64,000 nt of DNA from Thermomonospora echinospora (GTDB lineage: Bacteria > Actinomycetota > Actinomycetes > Streptosporangiales > Streptosporangiaceae). Positions 30,154 through 39,437 of this stretch are shown here, piece after piece. The notes beneath the pieces are model-generated. The model was not told the DNA's origin. It was given only the letters and a program-made list of their open reading frames with translations, and ran no database searches. A program made the translations under genes and the position numbers. Where the stretch lies: assembly GCF_900108175.1 (NCBI RefSeq), contig NZ_FNVO01000024.1, positions 36,334 through 100,333 of the forward strand, given 5' to 3'. The first letter of the stretch is position 1, and every line of letters begins with the position of its first letter.

Positions 30154-31137
30154 ATGACCCCCCATGCTCATGACACCCGTCCTCTGACGATGACCCCGCT
30201 GGCCTGGGCCGCGCTGGTCGTGGTCTACCTGGTGTGGGGCTCGACCTACCTCGGCATCGAGATCGTCATCGAGACGATCCCGGCCCTGGTCAGCGGGGGG
30301 ATGCGCTTCCTGGTCGCGGCGGCGCTGCTGGCGGCGTTCCTGGCGGTGCGGCACGGTCCGGGAGTGCTGCGGGTGTCCCGGCGGCAGCTCGGGTCGGCCG
30401 CGCTGGTGGGGGTGCTGCTGCTCACCGGCGGGAACGGCATGGTCGCGGTCGCTCAGCAGCACATCTCCAGCGGCCTGGCGGCGCTGCTGGTCGCCGCGGT
30501 GCCGCTGTGGCTGGTGATGCTGCGCACCCTGGGCGGCGACCGGCCGCCGACGGCCACGCTCGCCGGAGTGGTGACCGGCTTCGCCGGGGTGGCCCTGCTG
30601 TCGGTGCTGTCCGGCGGCGAGGCGTCGGGCAGCGTGCTCGGTATGGCGGTGGTGCTGTTCGCCTCGCTGTCCTGGGCCGTCGGATCGTTCCTGGCCGGCC
30701 GGCTGGCGATGCCCGGCAGCAGCTTCACCGCCAGCGTGTACGAGATGGCGGCCGGCGGGCTGGCGCTGCTGGCGATCGGCTTCGGGCGCGGCGAGCGCGT
30801 TGACCTGACGGCGGTCTCGGGCCGCTCCTGGCTGGCGCTGGGCTACCTGGTGGTCTTCGGGTCGCTGCTGGCCTTCACCTCCTACGCCTGGCTGCTGGGC
30901 AACGCGCCGCTGTCGATCGTCGGCACCTACGCCTACGTCAACCCGGCGGTGGCCGTGCTGCTCGGCGCCCTCGTCCTCGGCGAGGCCGTGACCTGGGGGA
31001 TGCTGGCGGGCGGCGCCTTCATTGTGCTCGGGGTCGGCATCGTGGTCTCCACCGAGAGCCGCCCCAGGCCCGCCGCCCTGCAACGGCGGCCAGACGACGC
31101 CCCCGCCGTCGAGGACGTCGCCCTGGAGACCCCCTAG
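30154..31137 (+). CDS. EamA/DMT-family exporter
   Basis: 327 residues with ten predicted membrane helices in two EamA repeats: WAALVVVYLVWGSTYLGIEI opens the first, FASLSWAVGSFLAGR the second, and NPAVAVLLGALVLGEAVTWG is the classic C-terminal motif (YedA-like). Likely exports metabolites or drugs. ATG 30154 lies 8 nt after TATCGT (30140-30145), consistent with a leaderless message; a second ATG 12 codons in is possible. The final ~25 residues are cytosolic. Confidence 0.9.
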   Translation: MTPHAHDTRPLTMTPLAWAALVVVYLVWGSTYLGIEIVIETIPALVSGGMRFLVAAALLAAFLAVRHGPGVLRVSRRQLGSAALVGVLLLTGGNGMVAVAQQHISSGLAALLVAAVPLWLVMLRTLGGDRPPTATLAGVVTGFAGVALLSVLSGGEASGSVLGMAVVLFASLSWAVGSFLAGRLAMPGSSFTASVYEMAAGGLALLAIGFGRGERVDLTAVSGRSWLALGYLVVFGSLLAFTSYAWLLGNAPLSIVGTYAYVNPAVAVLLGALVLGEAVTWGMLAGGAFIVLGVGIVVSTESRPRPAALQRRPDDAPAVEDVALETP

Positions 31138-31260
31138 TGCGGTGACCGTGCGGCTTCACCGGGTGGCCACGGCGTCCGCAGAGCCGGATCGCGCGTGCCG
31201 TCCCGGCCATGCCGACGGCCCCGGCCGTACCCGGCCCGGCGGACGTTGGGAGACGCCGCC

Positions 31261-32343
31261 CTAGACGTTGCGGTGCGGGTAGTCACCGGCCACGGCGAGG
31301 AAGGCGTCGTTCTCCTCGGGGGAGCCGATGGAGACCCGGACGCCCTCGCCCGCGAAGGGACGGACGCTGACGCCCCGGGCATCGCAGGCGGCCGAGAAGT
31401 CCATCGTCCGGTCGCCGAGCCGCAGCCAGACGAAGTTGGCCTCGGTGGGCGGGACCGCCCAACCCTGGTCGCGCAGCACGTGCGCGACCCGCTCGCGCTC
31501 CTTGACGGTGGCCTCGACGCGTTCGAACAGCTCGTCCCCTGCCGACAGGGAGGCGACGGCGGCGGCCTGGGCGAGCGCGTTCACGCTGAACGGCAGCATC
31601 GTCTTGCGGACCGCCTCGGCCACCACCGGGTGCGCCACCATGAAGCCGGTGCGCAGACCGGCCAGCCCGTACGCCTTGGAGAAGGTGCGGAGCACGGCCA
31701 GGTTGGGGCGGTCGCCGTACAGGGTCAGTCCGTCGGGCACCTCGTCGTCGCGGACGTACTCGCGGTAGGCCTCGTCCAGCACCACCAGGCAGTCGGCGGG
31801 CACCCGGTCGAGGAAGGCCTCCAGCTCGGCGCGGCGCACCACCGTGCCGGTCGGGTTGTTGGGGTTGCAGACGAAGACCAGGCGCGTCCGCTCGGTGATC
31901 GCGTCGGCCATCGCGGCCAGGTCGTGGCTCTCCTCGCGCAGCGGGACCTGCACCGACTCCGCCCCCGACAGCGACACCAGCAGCGGGTACGCCTCGAAGG
32001 AGCGCCAGGCGTACAGCACCTCGGCGCCGGGCTCGCCCACCGCCTCCAGCAGCATCTGGGTGACGCCCACCGACCCACAGCCCACCGCGACGTGGTCGGC
32101 GGGCACCCCGAAGCGAGCCGAGATCGCCTCCACCAGCGCGGTGGCGTTGTTGTCGGGGTAGCGGTTCACCTGCCGCGCCGCCTCGCCGATCGCCTCCAGC
32201 ACCGAGGGCAGCGGGCCGGACGGCGACTCGTTCGAGGAGAGCTTGTAGGACCGGCCGTCGGCCGACACGACGGTCTTGCCGGGCTTGTAGGCGGCGAACC
32301 GGTCCAGCACGGAGCGGAAGCGAGGGGTGGTTGCCTCGGACAC
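31261..32343 (-). CDS. hisC: histidinol-phosphate aminotransferase family (hisC / aromatic aminotransferase)
   Basis: PLP-dependent class I/II aminotransferase, 360 residues. [10 protein letters not shown] at the N-terminus, [16 protein letters not shown] and the PLP-lysine loop [14 protein letters not shown] identify the HisC/Pat family. It stands alone, not within a his operon, so it may be the aromatic-amino-acid form rather than the histidine enzyme. GTG 32343 has GGAGGA 5 nt upstream. Confidence 0.88.
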   Translation of the reverse strand: MSEATTPRFRSVLDRFAAYKPGKTVVSADGRSYKLSSNESPSGPLPSVLEAIGEAARQVNRYPDNNATALVEAISARFGVPADHVAVGCGSVGVTQMLLEAVGEPGAEVLYAWRSFEAYPLLVSLSGAESVQVPLREESHDLAAMADAITERTRLVFVCNPNNPTGTVVRRAELEAFLDRVPADCLVVLDEAYREYVRDDEVPDGLTLYGDRPNLAVLRTFSKAYGLAGLRTGFMVAHPVVAEAVRKTMLPFSVNALAQAAAVASLSAGDELFERVEATVKERERVAHVLRDQGWAVPPTEANFVWLRLGDRTMDFSAACDARGVSVRPFAGEGVRVSIGSPEENDAFLAVAGDYPHRNV

Positions 32344-32421
32344 CGTTGTCCTCCAGGTGTGACGGATGATGCCTCAAGACTACGAAGGAACCCGCACGTA
32401 CGGAGAAGCAGGGGCGACCGG

Positions 32422-33096
32422 TCAGGGGCGCGGCCGCAGCATGGGCGGGCGCAGCTGCTCGGCGTCCCCGCGCCGGTACAGCTGGGCCGGGCGTCCGCCG
32501 TCGCGGGTGGTGGTGCGCCCGGTGGGGATCAGGAAGCGGTCGGCGCCGGTGACCTTGCGGTGGAAGTTGCGCGGGTCCAGCGGGGTGCCCCAGACGATCT
32601 CGTAGACCCGGCGCAGCTCGGCCACGGTGAACTCCGGCGGGCAGAACGCGGCGGCCAGCGAGGTGTACTCCAGCTTGGCGCGGGCCCGCTCGATCCCGTC
32701 CCGCAGGATCCGCCGGTGGTCGAAGGCGGCGCGGTCGCGGTCGACGAGGTCGTCCACGGGCGTCCACAGCACCTGCGCCCGGCTGGAGGCGGGCAGGTCG
32801 GGCGCCAGCCCCAGATAGGCGACGCTGACCACCCGCTGGCGCGGGTCGCGGTCCGGATACCCGTAGGTCGCCAGCTGCTCCAGGTGGATCCGCACGTCGG
32901 CCAGCCCGGCCCGCTCGGCCATCAGCCGGAACGCGGCGACCGGCAGGTCCTCGTCCAGGTGGACGAACCCGCCGGGCAGCGACCAGCACCCGTGGTAGGG
33001 CGGCCGGTCGCGCCGCCACGTCAGCGCGCACAGCCGCTGCTCGCGGACGGTCAGCACGACGAGGTCCACCGAGACGGCGACCCTGGGCACGGTCAT
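32422..33096 (-). CDS. NrtR-like regulator (Nudix-fold plus winged helix)
   Basis: 224 residues. The N-terminal Nudix fold has GGFVHLDEDLPVAAFRLMAERAGL, in which the hydrolase signature REXXEE is degraded to RLMAER. This is expected of NrtR repressors that sense NAD metabolites instead of cutting them. The C-terminal winged helix (AAAFCPPEFTVAELRRVYEIVWG, then NFHRKV) ends with a basic tail. ATG 33096 lies 7 nt after TAACGT, a leaderless start; the frame extends to 33228 without a ribosome binding site. Its usual targets are NAD-biosynthesis genes; none is adjacent here. Confidence 0.82.
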   Translation of the reverse strand: MTVPRVAVSVDLVVLTVREQRLCALTWRRDRPPYHGCWSLPGGFVHLDEDLPVAAFRLMAERAGLADVRIHLEQLATYGYPDRDPRQRVVSVAYLGLAPDLPASSRAQVLWTPVDDLVDRDRAAFDHRRILRDGIERARAKLEYTSLAAAFCPPEFTVAELRRVYEIVWGTPLDPRNFHRKVTGADRFLIPTGRTTTRDGGRPAQLYRRGDAEQLRPPMLRPRP

Positions 33097-33199
33097 GCTC
33101 TGAACGTTATCGGCCCCGATCGCCTGTGGGGTCCCGCTTGCGGGAGCCGGCCCCGCAAGCCCGCCGCGGGGTGCCGGGACCGTTCCCCGGGCCGGCCCG

Positions 33200-33922
33200 T
33201 CAGGGCAGGATGCGCTCGGCGTGGTCATGGGCCTGGCGGGCGAGCTGCTCGGCCTGGGCCCGGGTGACGGTGGGCCCGAACAGCGCGATCGTGGCCATGT
33301 AGCCCTGCCCGCGCAGCACCACGTACCAGGTCTTGACGGCGCTCTTGCCGCTGGTGGTGGCCACCCCGACGATGCGCGAGCCCTGCCCGACGTTGCCCGG
33401 GCCGGCCTCCACCACCTCGTGCTTGGACCACCGGTCGCCGATCTTGATGCGGAACGTCTTGCACTCGGCCGGCATCCGCACCTGCACGTGCTGCTGGGCG
33501 ACCGAGGGCGGCACCGCCATGAGGGCGACCGACGCCGACTGGCCCCTGCCCTTGCCGAAGATGGCGACGGAGGCCGGCACGGTGCGCAGTCCCGTGTCGG
33601 AGGTGGTGCCGGCCCCGGTGATCCGCGAACACTCGGGCTTGTCGTAGGTGACCCGCTGCTGGAGCTGGTTGAAGTTCTGGATGCTCTTCAGCGAGCCGTA
33701 CTCGCCGGCCTCCGGCTCACCGGTCCGCCGGTAGCCCAGCAGTTCGGTGGGCAGCGCCTGACGGAGCTGGTCGGAGGTGTAGCCGGTCCCGGCGGGGGCC
33801 ACCCGGTCACCGGTCTGCCGGGCCTTGGTGTCCCCACCGTCCCCGCCGCCGCACCCGGTGGCCAGTACGGCGGCGGAGACCACGATGGGAAAGAGGACAT
33901 TGACGCTGCGTGACGAAGCCAT
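33200..33922 (-). CDS. exported lipoprotein of unknown function
   Basis: 240 residues. Signal peptide with lipobox VLATGC near residues 19-24, then a Gly/Asp linker and a globular domain (TPTELLGYRRTGEPEAGEYGSL-like start, VPASVAIFGKGRG, KTWYVVLRGQGYMATIALFGP). No recognised family. Anchored outside the membrane. ATG 33922 is the first start; no strong ribosome binding site is visible. Confidence 0.75.
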   Translation of the reverse strand: MASSRSVNVLFPIVVSAAVLATGCGGGDGGDTKARQTGDRVAPAGTGYTSDQLRQALPTELLGYRRTGEPEAGEYGSLKSIQNFNQLQQRVTYDKPECSRITGAGTTSDTGLRTVPASVAIFGKGRGQSASVALMAVPPSVAQQHVQVRMPAECKTFRIKIGDRWSKHEVVEAGPGNVGQGSRIVGVATTSGKSAVKTWYVVLRGQGYMATIALFGPTVTRAQAEQLARQAHDHAERILP

Positions 33923-34035
33923 GCCCGCGACCCTACTCGCGCCCCTGGGGCGACACGCCAGTAACGACACGCCGTGACCTCGCCCTGGTGAACGGGCGGA
34001 TCCGGCGATCCGGGCCTTACCTCCGGCCGGCGGGC

Positions 34036-34716
34036 TCAGGAGGCGTCGGCGGTCTCGTTGTAGACCCCGGCGTAGTCCTGGCCGGACAGTTTCTGGATGG
34101 TCTCGACGATCTCGTCGGTGATGATGCGGCGGGCCTTGGCCGGCGGCAGGTCGCGATAGTGGGAGAAGTCCATGACCGGGCCGATCCGGACGGTCGGGCG
34201 GGGCCTGCCGGGCCAGCACACCCGCGGCAGCGAGGCGCCCACCGGCTGGAGGGTCTCGGTGTTCTGCAGGCCGACCGGCAGCACCCGGGCGCCGGAGGCC
34301 AGCACCAGCCAGCCGGTGCCGGTGCGGCCCCGGTACAGCCGTCCGTCCCGGGAGCGGGTGCCCTCCGGGTAGATGGCGAAGGCCCCGGCGTTGTCGAGCA
34401 CCCCCTTGGCCTGCTCCAGCGCGCCCATCGCGGCCCGCTGCGCGCCCCGCTGGATCGGCATGTGCCCCAGCGTGGTCAGGAACCAGCGGACGAACCGGCC
34501 CTTGAGGCCCGTCTGCTCGAAGTACTCGGCCTTGGCGATGTAGGTCACCGGCCGGGGGATCACCAGCGGGATGACGAAGCTGTCGATGAACGACAGGTGA
34601 TTGCTGGCGATGATCAGCGGCCCGTAGGCCGGCACGTTGTCCAGTCCCTCCACCCGTGGCCGAAATAGCACGCGCAGGATCGGAGCCACCACGCGTGACA
34701 TGAACGTGTAGAACAC
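34036..34716 (-). CDS. 1-acyl-sn-glycerol-3-phosphate acyltransferase (PlsC-like)
   Basis: 226 residues. The HX4D motif NHLSFID, the KAEYFEQTG segment and the substrate-phosphate motif PEGTRSRDG identify a lysophosphatidate acyltransferase that makes phosphatidate at the membrane. An N-terminal hydrophobic stretch precedes the catalytic core. GTG 34716 has GGGAGG upstream and lies ~18 nt after a TACAGT box; ATG 34701 and starts up to 34806 are possible. Confidence 0.88.
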   Translation of the reverse strand: MFYTFMSRVVAPILRVLFRPRVEGLDNVPAYGPLIIASNHLSFIDSFVIPLVIPRPVTYIAKAEYFEQTGLKGRFVRWFLTTLGHMPIQRGAQRAAMGALEQAKGVLDNAGAFAIYPEGTRSRDGRLYRGRTGTGWLVLASGARVLPVGLQNTETLQPVGASLPRVCWPGRPRPTVRIGPVMDFSHYRDLPPAKARRIITDEIVETIQKLSGQDYAGVYNETADAS

Positions 34717-34877
34717 CCAGCCTCCCGAATTCCGCACGGCCACTGTAACGCCCCATCCGAACAGGGCCCGAACCCGCATCGCCGGGAATGACCGCTCACA
34801 GCTCAACGGCAGGATGAAGGGGATATCTCACACGCCGGCGGTCGAACTGGGAGCAGATCGGAAAAATCATCTGTAAT

Positions 34878-34896
34878 ACTGGACGGTAAGTCCAGT
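34878..34896 (-). terminator. terminator of the PknG operon
   Basis: ACTGGAC-TTACC-GTCCAGT (read on the minus strand), a perfect 7-bp stem followed by ATTACAGATGATTTTT, 53 nt past the glnH stop. A classic intrinsic terminator for the long minus-strand operon. Confidence 0.7.
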
Positions 34897-34948
34897 GTTT
34901 CCCCATTCCTACCGCCGGGTAAGCGATTTTCGTCACCCGGTACAGGGC

Positions 34949-35776
34949 TCAGCCGCACCCTTCGAACTGCGGCACGCTGTTCGTCGTCCGCAGTCCGGTG
35001 CGGCCGAACCACTTGCCCAGCAGGCGTCCCGCGGTGCCGTCCTGATACATCTGCGTCAGCGCGGTGTTGACCGCCTCGCAGCCGTCGATGTCGCCCTTGG
35101 GCAGGCCCACCCCGTACTTCTCGTCCGAGATCGGGGCGTTGACGATCCGCACCGCCTCGCCGCGCTGGGCGGCGAACCCGGCCAGGATCAGGTCGTCGGT
35201 GGACACCGCGTCCAGCCCGCCTCCGGCCAGCCGGTTGACGCAGTCGCTGTAGGAGGAGGTCTCCACCAACTGCGCCTCGATCCGCCGCTCCTCGGTGACC
35301 CGCCGCCAGGAGTTGGAGCCGGTCACCTTGCACAGCCTGCGGCCGCGCAGGTCGCGCACGTTCCGGATGGCGGCGTCGCCGGCCCGCACCAGGGTGTCCT
35401 GGTGCGCGACGTAGTACGGCCCCGCGAAAGTCACCTTGGTCTTGCGGCTGGCGGTGATCGAGTAGGTGGCCACGATCATGTCCACCCGGCCCTCCTGCAG
35501 CACCTTCTCCCGCACGCTGGAGGGCGTCTCGGTGAACCTGACGTCCGCGCCGGCGAACCCCAGCTTGCCGGCCACGTACCGGGCCACGTCCACGTCGAAG
35601 CCCTCGAACGCGCCGTCCGGCCGCCGCAGGCCCAGCCCCGGCTGGTCGGCCTTCACCCCGATCGTCAGGGTCTCCTTGTCCAGGATCGACCCGCCGTCGC
35701 CGGTGCCGCAGCCGGCGAGCGTGGTGGCCGCCACGGCGGCGGCCGTGAGGCAGGCGGCGGTACGGGACGAACGCAT
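34949..35776 (-). CDS. glnH: GlnH-like amino-acid-binding lipoprotein
   Basis: 275 residues, type-2 periplasmic binding protein (SBP_bac_3). Lipobox LAGC near residue 20-23. Family motifs: LTIGVKADQPGLG, FEGFDVDVARYVAGKLGF, VDMIVATYSITASRK and FAGPYYVAHQDTLV. In Mycobacterium GlnH binds Asp/Asn/Gln-type ligands outside the membrane and signals through GlnX to PknG. It ends the operon, 24 bp after GlnX, with no permease or ATPase genes, so it fits a sensor rather than a transporter. ATG 35776 follows GGAGG. Confidence 0.9.
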   Translation of the reverse strand: MRSSRTAACLTAAAVAATTLAGCGTGDGGSILDKETLTIGVKADQPGLGLRRPDGAFEGFDVDVARYVAGKLGFAGADVRFTETPSSVREKVLQEGRVDMIVATYSITASRKTKVTFAGPYYVAHQDTLVRAGDAAIRNVRDLRGRRLCKVTGSNSWRRVTEERRIEAQLVETSSYSDCVNRLAGGGLDAVSTDDLILAGFAAQRGEAVRIVNAPISDEKYGVGLPKGDIDGCEAVNTALTQMYQDGTAGRLLGKWFGRTGLRTTNSVPQFEGCG

Positions 35777-35800
35777 GCTCGCAACCTCCGGTGGTACGGC

Positions 35801-37324
35801 TCAGCGGTACTCGGCCAGGCGGGGCCGGACGCCGACGAGGATTCCGATGACGATGGCGACGCACGCGCCGGGCAGGATCACGTTCCAGCCCCGCAGCCCC
35901 TGGTCGCCCTCCTTGATGGCGCCGTCGAACGTGGCGCGGTGCTGACGGGCCAGCTTCACCAGCGCCGCGTCGTACCGCTCGAACTCGCGCGCGTTCAGAT
36001 GCCGGGCGAGCGCCTGCCCGCGCCGGCCGGCGGCCACCTGCTCGCGGACGTCGCGGTCCTGTTGCTGGAACGCGCGGTAGCCCGCCAGCACCTCGGCCAC
36101 GGCACGCGCCTCCTGGCTGCCGGGCTCGGCCTGCCGGGCCTGGTCGCCGAAGAAGCCCAGGAACGTGACCTCCGACCCGCCCTCCGGCTTGAACTGCTCC
36201 ACGGCGGGGCCGAGGTTGACGTAGTAGTCGCCCAGGCTCTTGGTCCGCTCCGCGTCGAGGTAGAGGATCGCCTGCGACTTGTCGAAGTAGACCTGCTCGT
36301 AGGTGTCGGCCCGGACCGGGTCGAGCAGGTAGCGGCTCTCGTCGGCGTAGGCGCTGTTGCTGATGGCCCGCGTACGCGACAGCGCCAGCACCGAGTCGAA
36401 CCCGTCCTCCTTGGCGGTCTCCAGCCGCCCGGCCAGCGACCCCAGCAGCCCGGCCGCCGCCACCACCAGCGCCAGCGTGCCCAGCGTGGCCAGCGCCAGC
36501 GCCGGGTTGAGCAGCCGCCGGAACCGCCGCGCCAGGTACACCTGGACGGCCACCAGCGCCACGATCACCAGCGCCCCGGCCGCCAGCGTCCACAGCCGCC
36601 CGGCCAGCACCGCCGAGTGCCTGGTCTCGTACGTCTTGCGGACGATCGAACCGCTCTCCAACGTCAGGTTGTAGGCCTGCGGCAGCAGTTCCAGCTTCAT
36701 CAAGTCGGTCGCCTGCCGGTACAGCGCCTGCACCGGGGGCGACGGCGGACCGGCCGCGTGCCCCTGCTGCTGGTCGAGCTGCATCGCCTGCCCGGCCAGC
36801 CGCTCGTAGCGGCCCAGGCCGTCCAGCACGGCGCGCACCGTGCGCTGCTCGGTCGGGTCGTCCCCGGCGAGCTGGGCGGCCTGCAGCAGCGCCTGGTTGG
36901 CCTCGGTGCGGCGCTGCTCGTACAGCCGCAGCGAGGCGTCCCGGCCGCGCCCGAGGCCGTGGTCGCGGCCCAGCAGCAGGACGTTGGCGACCTGCGCGTC
37001 CATGTCGTTGAGCGCGAAGAACAGGTCCCCGGTGGCCACGACCTGGGGACCGGCGTCGTGCCCGATGGTGTCCAGCCCAGTGCGGGCGTTGCCCACCCCC
37101 CAGTTGGCCACGCCGAACAGCACCCCGACCGTGACCACCGCGGCCAGCGCCAGCGCGCGGACGCGGGCCGGGACGGTACGCAGGTGGACGCGGCGTCTGA
37201 TCCGCTTGAGCGTGCCGGGCCGCCGGGCCGGGACGGACGCCTCGGGAACGGGCCGGCCGGCGGGACCGGCAGGCGTGGGAAGCGGGCCGCCCTGCCCCAC
37301 CGGATGCTGCACCGTAGTACTCAC
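35801..37324 (-). CDS. glnX: GlnX-like membrane signal transducer
   Basis: 507 residues. Membrane helices near residues 58-80, 245-267, 277-302 and 480-500 separate two extracytoplasmic helical domains, each with coiled, MCP-sensor-like helices (FFALNDMDAQVANVLLLG; ALSRTRAISNSAYADESRYL). This is the GlnX layout: it relays the ligand state of GlnH to cytosolic PknG. GTG 37324 follows GAGG and lies 7 bp after the FHA gene. The cytosolic tails are short, so PknG contact must involve loops. Confidence 0.82.
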   Translation of the reverse strand: MSTTVQHPVGQGGPLPTPAGPAGRPVPEASVPARRPGTLKRIRRRVHLRTVPARVRALALAAVVTVGVLFGVANWGVGNARTGLDTIGHDAGPQVVATGDLFFALNDMDAQVANVLLLGRDHGLGRGRDASLRLYEQRRTEANQALLQAAQLAGDDPTEQRTVRAVLDGLGRYERLAGQAMQLDQQQGHAAGPPSPPVQALYRQATDLMKLELLPQAYNLTLESGSIVRKTYETRHSAVLAGRLWTLAAGALVIVALVAVQVYLARRFRRLLNPALALATLGTLALVVAAAGLLGSLAGRLETAKEDGFDSVLALSRTRAISNSAYADESRYLLDPVRADTYEQVYFDKSQAILYLDAERTKSLGDYYVNLGPAVEQFKPEGGSEVTFLGFFGDQARQAEPGSQEARAVAEVLAGYRAFQQQDRDVREQVAAGRRGQALARHLNAREFERYDAALVKLARQHRATFDGAIKEGDQGLRGWNVILPGACVAIVIGILVGVRPRLAEYR

Positions 37325-37331
37325 GGCGACC

Positions 37332-38123
37332 TCAATCCTTCCGCAGCGTGATGGTCGTCCACGCGCCCACGTGGATGCGGTCTCCGTCGTGCACCGGGAC
37401 CTCCACGTTGAACTCGATCGGATCGGCCGACCCATTGAGCGTGGTGCCGTTGGTGGAGCCGGGATCGACCAGCACCCAGGTGCCGTCCGGCCGGGCCAGC
37501 AGCACCGCGTGGACGTGCGACACCCCCGGGTCCTCCGGAGGGGCGCTGAGGTCGATCTCCGGGGTGAAGCCGCGCGAGGCGCTGCGCCGGCCGATCCGCA
37601 CCTGCGGGCCGACCAGCATGTAGCGGCGCTCCGGCGCGTACGGGGGGAACGACAGCGACCCGGCGTCGGGCCCCAGCTCGGCCAGCACGGTCTCGAAATA
37701 CGCCCGGTCCGCCGCCACCACCGCCGACCAGCCCCCGGGCCCCGCCACTGGACGCGGCACCGGCTGCCCGGCCGGCTGCCGCCGTGAGGGCGTCGAGGCG
37801 GCCGGCGCGCCCACCGGCATCTGCAGCGTCGGGCTGGTGACCAGCGGGCCGCCGGGCCGGTTGCCGGTCTCGAAGTCGTACCCGCAGGTCTCGCAGAACC
37901 GGCCGGTGCGCGGCGTGTCGTCGACCGGGCACGGCTCGTCCGGCGATCCGGGCGGCTGGCCCGCCCCGGTGGAGGCTCCGGCCGCCCCGCCCGCGGCCGG
38001 AGGGTGGCCGCCCGTGGTCCGGGCGGCGGGCGGCGGTGTCGGCGCCGCCCCGGTCATCAGCCCGCCGCAGACGTCGCAGTAGTCGTCCGCGGCGGACGGA
38101 TGGCCGTTCGGACAGGTCGGCAT
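37332..38123 (-). CDS. FHA-domain protein with paired Cys-rich zinc ribbons
   Basis: 263 residues. Two zinc-ribbon-like knuckle pairs: CPNGH...YCDVCGG (residues 4-21) and CPVDD...FCETCGYDF (~65-84), then a Pro-rich linker and a C-terminal FHA domain with IGRRS, SHVHAVL and STNGT phosphothreonine-pocket residues. In mycobacteria the FHA protein GarA is the PknG substrate that switches glutamate metabolism. This protein lacks the GarA ETTS phosphosite, so it may read a phosphorylated partner instead. It lies 4 bp after the vWA gene. ATG 38123 follows ACGGAGG. Confidence 0.82.
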   Translation of the reverse strand: MPTCPNGHPSAADDYCDVCGGLMTGAAPTPPPAARTTGGHPPAAGGAAGASTGAGQPPGSPDEPCPVDDTPRTGRFCETCGYDFETGNRPGGPLVTSPTLQMPVGAPAASTPSRRQPAGQPVPRPVAGPGGWSAVVAADRAYFETVLAELGPDAGSLSFPPYAPERRYMLVGPQVRIGRRSASRGFTPEIDLSAPPEDPGVSHVHAVLLARPDGTWVLVDPGSTNGTTLNGSADPIEFNVEVPVHDGDRIHVGAWTTITLRKD

Positions 38124-38127
38124 GGCG

Positions 38128-39432
38128 TCAGCCTCCGTCCTTGCGGGTGCGTACCGTTTTCGTGGACCGGGTGTCCAGCGACATCTCGTCGGCCTTGTCG
38201 ACGTCCTTCTTCAGCCGAACGGTGCCGGTGACCGGGTCGATGACGTCCACCACCTTGTCCAGCAGCCCCGCGATCTGCTGGTTGCCGGCCTGCCGGGCCA
38301 GCACCACCGCGCGGCCCAGCCGGGCGGTGGCGGTGTCCAGGTCACCCTCCCGCCGGGCCGCCAGGCCCTCCTGGATGGCCTCGGCCAGCTCCGCCTGCCC
38401 CGTGTAGCCGGCCACCCGGGCGTTGATCTGGGTGGACCTGGCCTCGTCGTCGGTCCACTCGGCCAGCACGTTGCCGCTGGCCAGCACCTGCTCACCGCCC
38501 GCGCCGTCGGGGGCGACCAGCTTTACCCAGGCGGCCCGCATCTGTCGGCCCACCTCGCCCGGCGGGACCTGCACGCACAGGTGGTAGTCGCGGACCTCAT
38601 CGCCCCACGCCCCGGTCGGGTAGTCGCCGGACTGCGGCCCCGACTCGGTGCGCTTGTCGGTCAGGTCCGCAAGGCTCGGCGACACCTGCTTGACGAACTT
38701 CAGCACCCCGTGCTGCGGCGTCCACACCCGCAGCGCCACGTCCGCCACCGACTTGCCCATGGCGTTCTCGGTCATGGCCCGGAAGTCGGCCTCCAGGTCG
38801 CGCGGGTCGGCCACGATGTCCACGCTGCCCAGCAGGGTCGAGGCGATCTTGCGGAGCTCGCCCACCTCCCAGTCGGTGCCGACCCCCCGGCAGTCGCACA
38901 CGAAGCCGCCGTTGACCTCGGCCAGGGCAACGTCGAGCTCCGCGTCGGTCTCGTGCTGGTTCTTGCCGTCGGTCAGCAGGATCGCGTGCCGTACCCCGCC
39001 GCCGCCCTGCGCGGCCATCATCTTGCCGGCCATCCGCAGCCAGGAGCCGATCGCGGTGCCGCCGGCGGCCTCCAGGCGGCCGATCTCCCGTTTGGCCTCC
39101 TCCTTGGTGCGCGCGTCGGCCACCGCCATGGTCTCCCCCTTGGGATAGACCGGGCGGGCGAAGTTGAACCCGGCCACCACGGCGAAGTGCACGCCGTCGC
39201 GCAGCGCGTCCACCGCCGCCTTGGCCGCCCGCTTGGCCTCGGCCATCTTGCCGCCGAACGACATGGAGCCGGAGGTGTCGATGATGATCACCTCGGCGGC
39301 CGGGTCGCCGGGCGCGCCGCCGACCGGGCCCACGCCCGAGCCGCTCGCCTCGACGGTCACGATGGCGTGCACCTCGCGGCCGCCCTCGGGCAGGTACCGG
39401 TTCTGGTCGACCTTGACGGTGAACTCGGGCAT
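38128..39432 (-). CDS. von Willebrand factor A domain protein
   Basis: 434 residues, cytosolic. The vWA domain occupies residues ~45-230 with an intact MIDAS (DTSGSMSFGG, then later T/D residues in TDGKNQHETD). A beta domain (~240-350) and a helical, TPR-like C-terminus (ARREGDLDTATARLGRAVVLAR) follow. Probably a metal-dependent adaptor bringing kinase, phosphatase and FHA protein together. ATG 39432 has AGGAG upstream and is 5 bp after the PP2C stop. Confidence 0.83.
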   Translation of the reverse strand: MPEFTVKVDQNRYLPEGGREVHAIVTVEASGSGVGPVGGAPGDPAAEVIIIDTSGSMSFGGKMAEAKRAAKAAVDALRDGVHFAVVAGFNFARPVYPKGETMAVADARTKEEAKREIGRLEAAGGTAIGSWLRMAGKMMAAQGGGGVRHAILLTDGKNQHETDAELDVALAEVNGGFVCDCRGVGTDWEVGELRKIASTLLGSVDIVADPRDLEADFRAMTENAMGKSVADVALRVWTPQHGVLKFVKQVSPSLADLTDKRTESGPQSGDYPTGAWGDEVRDYHLCVQVPPGEVGRQMRAAWVKLVAPDGAGGEQVLASGNVLAEWTDDEARSTQINARVAGYTGQAELAEAIQEGLAARREGDLDTATARLGRAVVLARQAGNQQIAGLLDKVVDVIDPVTGTVRLKKDVDKADEMSLDTRSTKTVRTRKDGG

Positions 39433-39437
39433 CTCGA

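Noticed and set aside
34949..35776. Part of an amino-acid ABC transporter
   Set aside because: No permease or ATPase gene nearby; the gene order with glnX and pknG supports a sensing role.
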